In this document: in pieces, positions 22,883 through 23,284 of the stretch
How the letters are laid out: each line of letters begins with the position of its first letter
Position numbering within the stretch: the first letter of the stretch is position 1
IMG/VR virus record: IMGVR_UViG_3300046747_000009
Coordinates: 1-23,284 of that record
Source: a virus
Reading direction: 5' to 3' (one strand)
Length of the DNA stretch: 23,284 nucleotides
Made by a program: the position numbers and the translations under genes
Notes under the pieces: model-generated
Told to the model about the DNA's origin: nothing
The model's database searches: none
The model's input: only the letters and a program-made list of their open reading frames with translations

Positions 22883-23284
22883 GTGGGAACCAAGTTCTCC
22901 CAGTTCGGCAACGCAGACAACGCGAGCGATCCAGTTCCAGTCGGGCTGCAATCGGGTGGCAATGTCAAGATGGGTCTGAGCGCTATCGTGCGCTTGATCC
23001 AGAGCGCGGTCGCTCTAGCGAACAACTTCGTGTTCGGCGGGAATATCTCCGCAGCCAATCTCTCGGGGACGAACACCGGGGATCAATCAATTGGAGTCGA
23101 TAGTCCAACAGGGACGATTCTGGTTAACGGTTCACCGCTGACTGGTTCTGGAACAATCGATGTTGATATTGCTGCCGGTCAGCGTCGCTATCATGGATCG
23201 ACCGGAGGCACGAACACCTACAACGTGCTCGGTTCTCCGCTGCCACTCGGCTACTACGAAGGTGATGTATTTGTAATTACCTTC
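22883..23284 (+). CDS. Tail fibre protein, N-terminal part (cut by window end)
   Basis: An open frame from GTG 22883 to the last base gives 134 codons without a stop. GGAG (22873-22876) lies 6 nt ahead. The N-terminus (MGTKFSQFGNADNASDPVPV then GLQSGGNVKMGLSAIVRLIQ) is the usual anchor pattern of phage tail fibres. SGTNTGDQSIGV and GTILVNGSPLTGSGTIDVDI are collagen-free fibre repeats seen in many phages. From about residue 107 the sequence GTNTYNVLGSPLPLGYYEGD matches the fibre-type module inside the hub-like protein. The C-terminal receptor-binding end is outside the window, so specificity cannot be judged. Confidence 0.82.
   Translation, partial: MGTKFSQFGNADNASDPVPVGLQSGGNVKMGLSAIVRLIQSAVALANNFVFGGNISAANLSGTNTGDQSIGVDSPTGTILVNGSPLTGSGTIDVDIAAGQRRYHGSTGGTNTYNVLGSPLPLGYYEGDVFVITF

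Overview
The window is the late structural region of a tailed double-stranded DNA phage (or prophage) with an HK97-type head and a long, non-contractile, siphovirus-like tail. Every gene reads on the plus strand and nearly every junction is a short start/stop overlap, so it looks like one long late operon. Base composition (moderately GC-rich by eye, not computed), GGAG-type ribosome sites and the protein families point to a proteobacterial host. No integrase, replication, lysis or repressor gene is visible, so lifestyle cannot be judged.

Layout: (1) Packaging and head, 51-7332: small terminase, a 35-codon coupled ORF, large terminase, prohead protease, major capsid protein, an intrinsic terminator just after the capsid gene, a 62-residue protein, portal, a repeat-containing protein with a CBM5/12-like end, and two head-tail joining proteins. 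The order protease-capsid-portal differs from the textbook portal-protease-capsid order. (2) Glycan cassette, 7332-11950: seven tightly overlapped genes for sugar transfer and methylation (three GT-B/capsule-type transferase-like proteins, two class I SAM methyltransferases, one GT8-like DxD transferase, one MptE/sialyltransferase-like protein), lying between the head-closure gene and the HK97 gp10-like gene. (3) Tail, 11956-22879: gp10-like protein, tail terminator, tail tube, tail assembly chaperone with a -1 frameshift extension, a 1351-residue tape measure, a 981-residue hub-like protein carrying a SPRY-like domain and inserted surface modules, a further tail-tip protein and two tandem Ig-like paralogues. 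(4) 22883 to the end: start of a tail fibre gene cut by the window edge.

The most interesting system is the glycan cassette. Its place inside the virion assembly operon suggests that its products act late in infection, perhaps decorating the head, the tail or the host surface with a methylated sugar. Next come the regulatory structures around the tail genes. A 12-bp inverted repeat covers the ribosome site of the tail assembly chaperone and has a competing upstream copy. A slippery A-run is followed 7 nt later by a hairpin. A 227-nt non-coding, hairpin-rich leader precedes the tail tube gene. Inside the cassette, one base change appears to have removed the stop codon of a glycosyltransferase-like gene, adding a 35-residue out-of-frame tail.
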